Assembly: GCF_000427665.1 (NCBI RefSeq)
Contig: NZ_KE386572.1
Coordinates: 5,357,496-5,421,495 of the forward strand
DNA: 64,000 nucleotides
Direction: 5' to 3'
Source of the DNA: Geminicoccus roseus DSM 18922
GTDB lineage: Bacteria; Pseudomonadota; Alphaproteobacteria; Geminicoccales; Geminicoccaceae
Shown: one piece after another, positions 61,132 through 64,000 of the stretch
Layout: each line of letters opens with the position of its first letter
Position numbering within the stretch: the stretch's first letter is position 1
Position numbers and translations under genes: made by a program
Notes under the pieces: model-generated
Database searches by the model: none
What the model was told of the DNA's origin: nothing
The model's input: only the letters and a program-made list of their open reading frames with translations

Positions 61132-62841
61132 TCAGGCGACCACCATCCGCTCCCCGCCGCCGAACTCGAGCAGCTCGACGTTGCGCAGCACGTCGGTCCC
61201 GTAGAGGCGGCCAGGCGCTATGTGGGCGACCTGCAGGCTGCCGTCGGCCAATTCCGTGATCGTGTAGTCGCTGCTGGGGCCGTTGAAATACGCGATGTCC
61301 CGGGCACCGCCCCCGTCCAGCAGGTCGTTGCCGGCGCCGCCGCGCAGCACGTCGTCGCCGGAGCCACCCTCCAGGATGTCGTCGCCGAAGCTGCCGCGCA
61401 GGTCGTCGGTGCCGTTGCCGCCCAGGAGCCGGTCGTCGCCCGCCCCGCCCTTGAGCAGGTCGTTGCCGTAGCTGCCGTCCAGCACGTCGTCGCCGCTGCC
61501 GCCGTCCAGGTCGTCGTTGCCGCTGCCGGCGAACAGCTGGTCGTTGCCGACCCCGCCGACCAGCCGGTCTGCCCCGGACTCGCCATAGAGCAGGTCGTCG
61601 CCGATCCCGCCATAGAGGAGGTCGTCGCCGTTGCCGCCGGTCAGGCTGTCCTCGCCCGACGACCCCTTGAGGAAGTCGTCGCCATTGTCGCCGAACAGCA
61701 GGTCGTTGCCGGCGCCGCCGTCGAGATTGTCCTGGTCGTAGCCGCCTTCCAGCCGGTCGGTGCCGGCGCCGCCGATCAGGAAGTCGTCGCCGTTGCTGCC
61801 CTTGAGCGCATCGTTGCCGTTGCCGCCGAAGATCACGTCGTCGCCGTCGCGGCCGTCGATCACGTCGTCGCCGTCGCGGCCGGGCACCACGTCGTTGCCG
61901 GGCCCGGTCTTGGGACCGGGATCGCCGGGGTCGGTGCCTTCCTTCACGAAGGCCTTGCCGTCCCAGGCATACTCGTCGCTGCTGTCGGCAAACAGCAGCT
62001 TCTCGATCCCGCCGGCCTTGTCCTTGCCGACCAGCGTCACCGCGAGCTGCGCGCCGTTCTTGGAGGTGTGCCGGATCGACAGGTCGTCGCCGACGGTGGA
62101 GAACACCAGGTCCTGGAAGCGGATGCCGGCGCCGAACAGGATGCGGTCGCCGTTGCCGCCGATGTCCTCGATGATCTCGACGCCGTTGCCGCTGGCGAGC
62201 TGGTACTCGTCGTTGCCGCTGCCGCCGCGCAGCGTGTCGTTGCCGGTGCTGCCGCGCAGCACGTCGTTGCCCTCGCCGCCCTCGACCCGGTCGTCGCCCA
62301 GGCGCGGGTCCAGGACGTCGTCGCCCTCCAGCCCGCGCAGGATGTCGTTCTCCTCGCTGCCGAACAGCAGGCTGTCGCTGGCGCTGGTCCCCTCGAACAG
62401 GGTCTGGTCGAGGGTGCTCTTGTCGCTGAAGACGATGGTCTCGGGCAGGCCCTTGGTGATCTCGATCGAATCGCCCTTGCCGTAGTACAGGATGAACCCG
62501 GCATTGCCCGGCATCACCCCGCCATCGGCGACCATGCGCACCAGCCGGACGCTGTCCGGGTCGACCGAGACGCCGAACTGGATGGTGGTGTCGGCGCGGT
62601 TGTCGGTCAGGATGTCGGCGCCGTCGCCGGCTCGGAAGATGTAGCGGTCGGCGCCGGAGCCGCCTATCAGCGTGTCGTTGCCGGGGTTTCCGGTCAGGAC
62701 GTCGTTGCCGGAGTTGCCCAGCAGCGTGTCGTTGCCCTGCCCGCCCTCGAGGGTGTCGTCACCGCCGATGCCGTCGATGGTATCGTCTTCGGCCGTTCCG
62801 ACCAGCTTGTCGGCGCCGGTCGTGCCGGTGAGTTTCGCCAC
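61132..62841 (-). CDS. RTX calcium-binding protein, 569 aa
   Basis: Starts MAKLTGTTGADKLVGTAEDD and has three RTX blocks with inserted segments (SVRLVRMVADGGVMPGNAGF; SNGVEI region). The C-terminal cap IAYFNGPSSDYTI to VELLEFGG is shared with both neighbours. Spaced 169 bases from the next RTX gene. Likely a secreted surface or matrix protein. Confidence 0.9.
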   Translation of the reverse strand: MAKLTGTTGADKLVGTAEDDTIDGIGGDDTLEGGQGNDTLLGNSGNDVLTGNPGNDTLIGGSGADRYIFRAGDGADILTDNRADTTIQFGVSVDPDSVRLVRMVADGGVMPGNAGFILYYGKGDSIEITKGLPETIVFSDKSTLDQTLFEGTSASDSLLFGSEENDILRGLEGDDVLDPRLGDDRVEGGEGNDVLRGSTGNDTLRGGSGNDEYQLASGNGVEIIEDIGGNGDRILFGAGIRFQDLVFSTVGDDLSIRHTSKNGAQLAVTLVGKDKAGGIEKLLFADSSDEYAWDGKAFVKEGTDPGDPGPKTGPGNDVVPGRDGDDVIDGRDGDDVIFGGNGNDALKGSNGDDFLIGGAGTDRLEGGYDQDNLDGGAGNDLLFGDNGDDFLKGSSGEDSLTGGNGDDLLYGGIGDDLLYGESGADRLVGGVGNDQLFAGSGNDDLDGGSGDDVLDGSYGNDLLKGGAGDDRLLGGNGTDDLRGSFGDDILEGGSGDDVLRGGAGNDLLDGGGARDIAYFNGPSSDYTITELADGSLQVAHIAPGRLYGTDVLRNVELLEFGGGERMVVA

Positions 62842-62998
62842 GATCTCAACCTCTTCTCTTCTACCGACCTTGGGCGTTCATCAACGCGCGTGAATTGTCC
62901 AATGCTGCGGTGGAATATCTCGATCCGGAAACTCGTCACCCGACGCATAGGCGAAAAAATCGGCATGTCCATGGCGCGATGCGCCACCGCCGGACAAG

Positions 62999-63030
62999 AA
63001 AAAGGCGGGTGATGCATCGCATCACCCGCC
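62999..63030 (-). terminator. Rho-independent terminator of the rightmost RTX gene
   Basis: Perfect 11-base stem GGCGGGTGATG / CATCACCCGCC (63004-63030) with a five-base loop, followed on the minus strand by a run of five T (63003-62999). It lies 22 bases after the stop of the RTX gene at 63053. Confidence 0.85.
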
Positions 63031-63052
63031 GGTTTCCGTCTGCGTGGAAGGT

Positions 63053-64000
63053 TCAGCCGACCGCGATCTGCACGCCGCCGCCGAACTCCAGGACCTCGAC
63101 GTTGCGCAGCACGTTGTCGCCATAGATCTGGCCGGCCCCGGTGTGGGAGACCAGGGTGCTGCCGTCGGCGCGCTCGGTGATCTGGTAGTCGCTGCTCGGG
63201 CCGTTGAAGAACGCGATGTCGCGCCCCTCCCCGCCGTCGATCAGGTCGTCGCCGTGGCCACCGCGCAACTCGTCGTCGCCGGCCCCGCCGTCCAGGATGT
63301 CGTCGCCGAAGCTGCCGAACAGCTTGTCCGCACCGTCATCGCCGCGCAGCGTGTCGTTGCCGGTGCCGCCGCGCACGCTGTCGTCGCCGGTGCCGCCTTC
63401 GACGATGTCGTCGCCGGTGCCGCCATCGACGTCATCGTTGCCGGCCCCGCCGCGCACCGTGTCGTTGCCCAGGCCGCCACGGACCAGGTCGTCGTTGCCC
63501 TCGCCGTCCAGCACGTCGTCGCCGATCCCGCCGAACAGCAGGTCGAGGCCGCCGCCACCAAACAGCTGGTCGTCGCCCGAACCGCCTTTCAGGAAGTCAT
63601 TGCCGGTGCCGCCGAACAGGCTGTCGTTCTCGACAGCCCCATCCAACACATCGTTGCCGCTGCCACCCTCCAGACGATCCTCACCGACGCCGCCGACCAG
63701 AAAGTCCTGGCCGTCGCCGCCGATCAGGCGGTCGTCGCCATCGCGGCCGAAGATGATGTCATCGCCACCCAGCCCGTCGATCGTGTCGTTACCTAATGTG
63801 CCGATCGCGACATTGGGACCTTGGTCTACCACAGGCTTGGGATCCGGGGTCGGATCGGGCTTCGGATCCGGGGTCGGATCAGGCTTCGGGTCGGGCTTCG
63901 GATCAGGCTTGGGGTCCGGGGTCGGATCAGGCTTGGGATCCGGGGTCGGATCAGGCTTGGGATCCGGGATCGGGTCGGGCTTCGGATCCGGGATCGGATC
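63053..64000 (-). CDS. RTX calcium-binding protein, 5' end beyond the window
   Basis: Partial. The visible part has a Pro-rich linker of repeated DPKPDP type (63838-64000), one block of about twenty RTX repeats after IGTLGNDTIDGLGG, and the shared C-terminal cap (IAFFNGPSSDYQI to VEVLEFGGGVQIAVG). The frame is open to the window edge with no start codon between 63832 and 64000, so it must continue upstream. An N-terminal domain of unknown kind lies outside. Confidence 0.88.
   Translation of the reverse strand, partial: DPIPDPKPDPIPDPKPDPTPDPKPDPTPDPKPDPKPDPKPDPTPDPKPDPTPDPKPVVDQGPNVAIGTLGNDTIDGLGGDDIIFGRDGDDRLIGGDGQDFLVGGVGEDRLEGGSGNDVLDGAVENDSLFGGTGNDFLKGGSGDDQLFGGGGLDLLFGGIGDDVLDGEGNDDLVRGGLGNDTVRGGAGNDDVDGGTGDDIVEGGTGDDSVRGGTGNDTLRGDDGADKLFGSFGDDILDGGAGDDELRGGHGDDLIDGGEGRDIAFFNGPSSDYQITERADGSTLVSHTGAGQIYGDNVLRNVEVLEFGGGVQIAVG
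63838..64000. repeat. Tandem coding repeat for an Asp-Pro-Lys-Pro linker
   Basis: Units of 12-24 bases built from GGATCCGG-GTCGGATCAGGCTT variants repeat about eight times and encode DPKPDPTP-like linker residues in the RTX protein. It reaches the window edge. Confidence 0.85.

Noticed and set aside
59481..62485. Long plus-strand frames rich in Val/Ala opposite the RTX genes, and the impression of a CRISPR-like repeat
   Set aside because: They come from the reverse complement of GGxGxD codons; repeats are coding, irregular in length and have no unique spacers.

Overview
The window is GC-rich chromosomal DNA with densely packed genes and many ATGA-type start/stop overlaps. Protein families (LysR, AraC and TetR regulators, SDR enzymes, DUF1192, DUF3309, a bufferin-type DUF692 locus) suggest an environmental alphaproteobacterium, perhaps near the Rhodospirillales/Geminicoccales; this taxonomic guess is inference only.

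Region 1 (1-17.5 kb) looks like an envelope-glycan locus. It has a GH3 exported glycosidase and an exported carboxylesterase. These are followed by a four-gene operon, all stops and starts overlapping, on the minus strand: a processive GT2 synthase, two DUF3131 proteins and a peptidoglycan-binding-domain protein. Divergent from that operon is a membrane acyltransferase; a second 808-aa exported protein, paralogous to the peptidoglycan-binding protein but with a different C-terminus, follows, then an SGNH lipoprotein hydrolase and a hybrid sensor kinase (GAF-HisKA-HATPase-REC-Hpt).

Region 2 (17.8-32.4 kb) holds general chromosomal genes: a small RTX-like ORF, two SDR/regulator pairs, and a ynj-type module (ynjBCD ABC importer on the minus strand; a VTT-domain/flavin oxidoreductase fusion, ynjF and a DUF3047 protein on the plus strand) split by a divergent TetR/peroxiredoxin pair with a clear palindromic operator. 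A membrane-bound class III cyclase follows.

Region 3 (32.4-36.5 kb) is a decaying bufB-bufC-DoxX operon. bufB and bufC carry frameshifts, and DoxX is split by an intact 1,339-bp IS3-family (IS2-group) element with a 5-bp target duplication. A PrpA-like phosphatase follows.

Region 4 (36,520-54,251) is an integrated genomic island of about 17.7 kb in the 3' end of a tRNA-Pro(TGG), bounded by an exact 51-bp repeat. It carries a tyrosine integrase with a cluster of short repeats before it, a decayed IS5-type transposase, a ribbon-helix-helix regulator coupled to a 5-methylcytosine DNA methyltransferase, and a tightly coupled vsr / MORC-like ATPase / Z1 helicase / DUF4420 nuclease / AIPR operon. 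It also has a terminase-small-subunit-like gene, a RepA-like AAA ATPase with an AlpA-like regulator, and an iteron-like repeat cluster. This is a defence island on a satellite-like or plasmid-like mobile element and is the most interesting part of the window.

Region 5 (54.2-64 kb) returns to core-like genes (tRNA-Pro, DUF3445 N-demethylase, GNAT, HAD, NUDIX, DUF1192, gpt, DUF3309, transglutaminase) and ends with three consecutive RTX calcium-binding proteins that share a C-terminal cap; the last one runs off the window.
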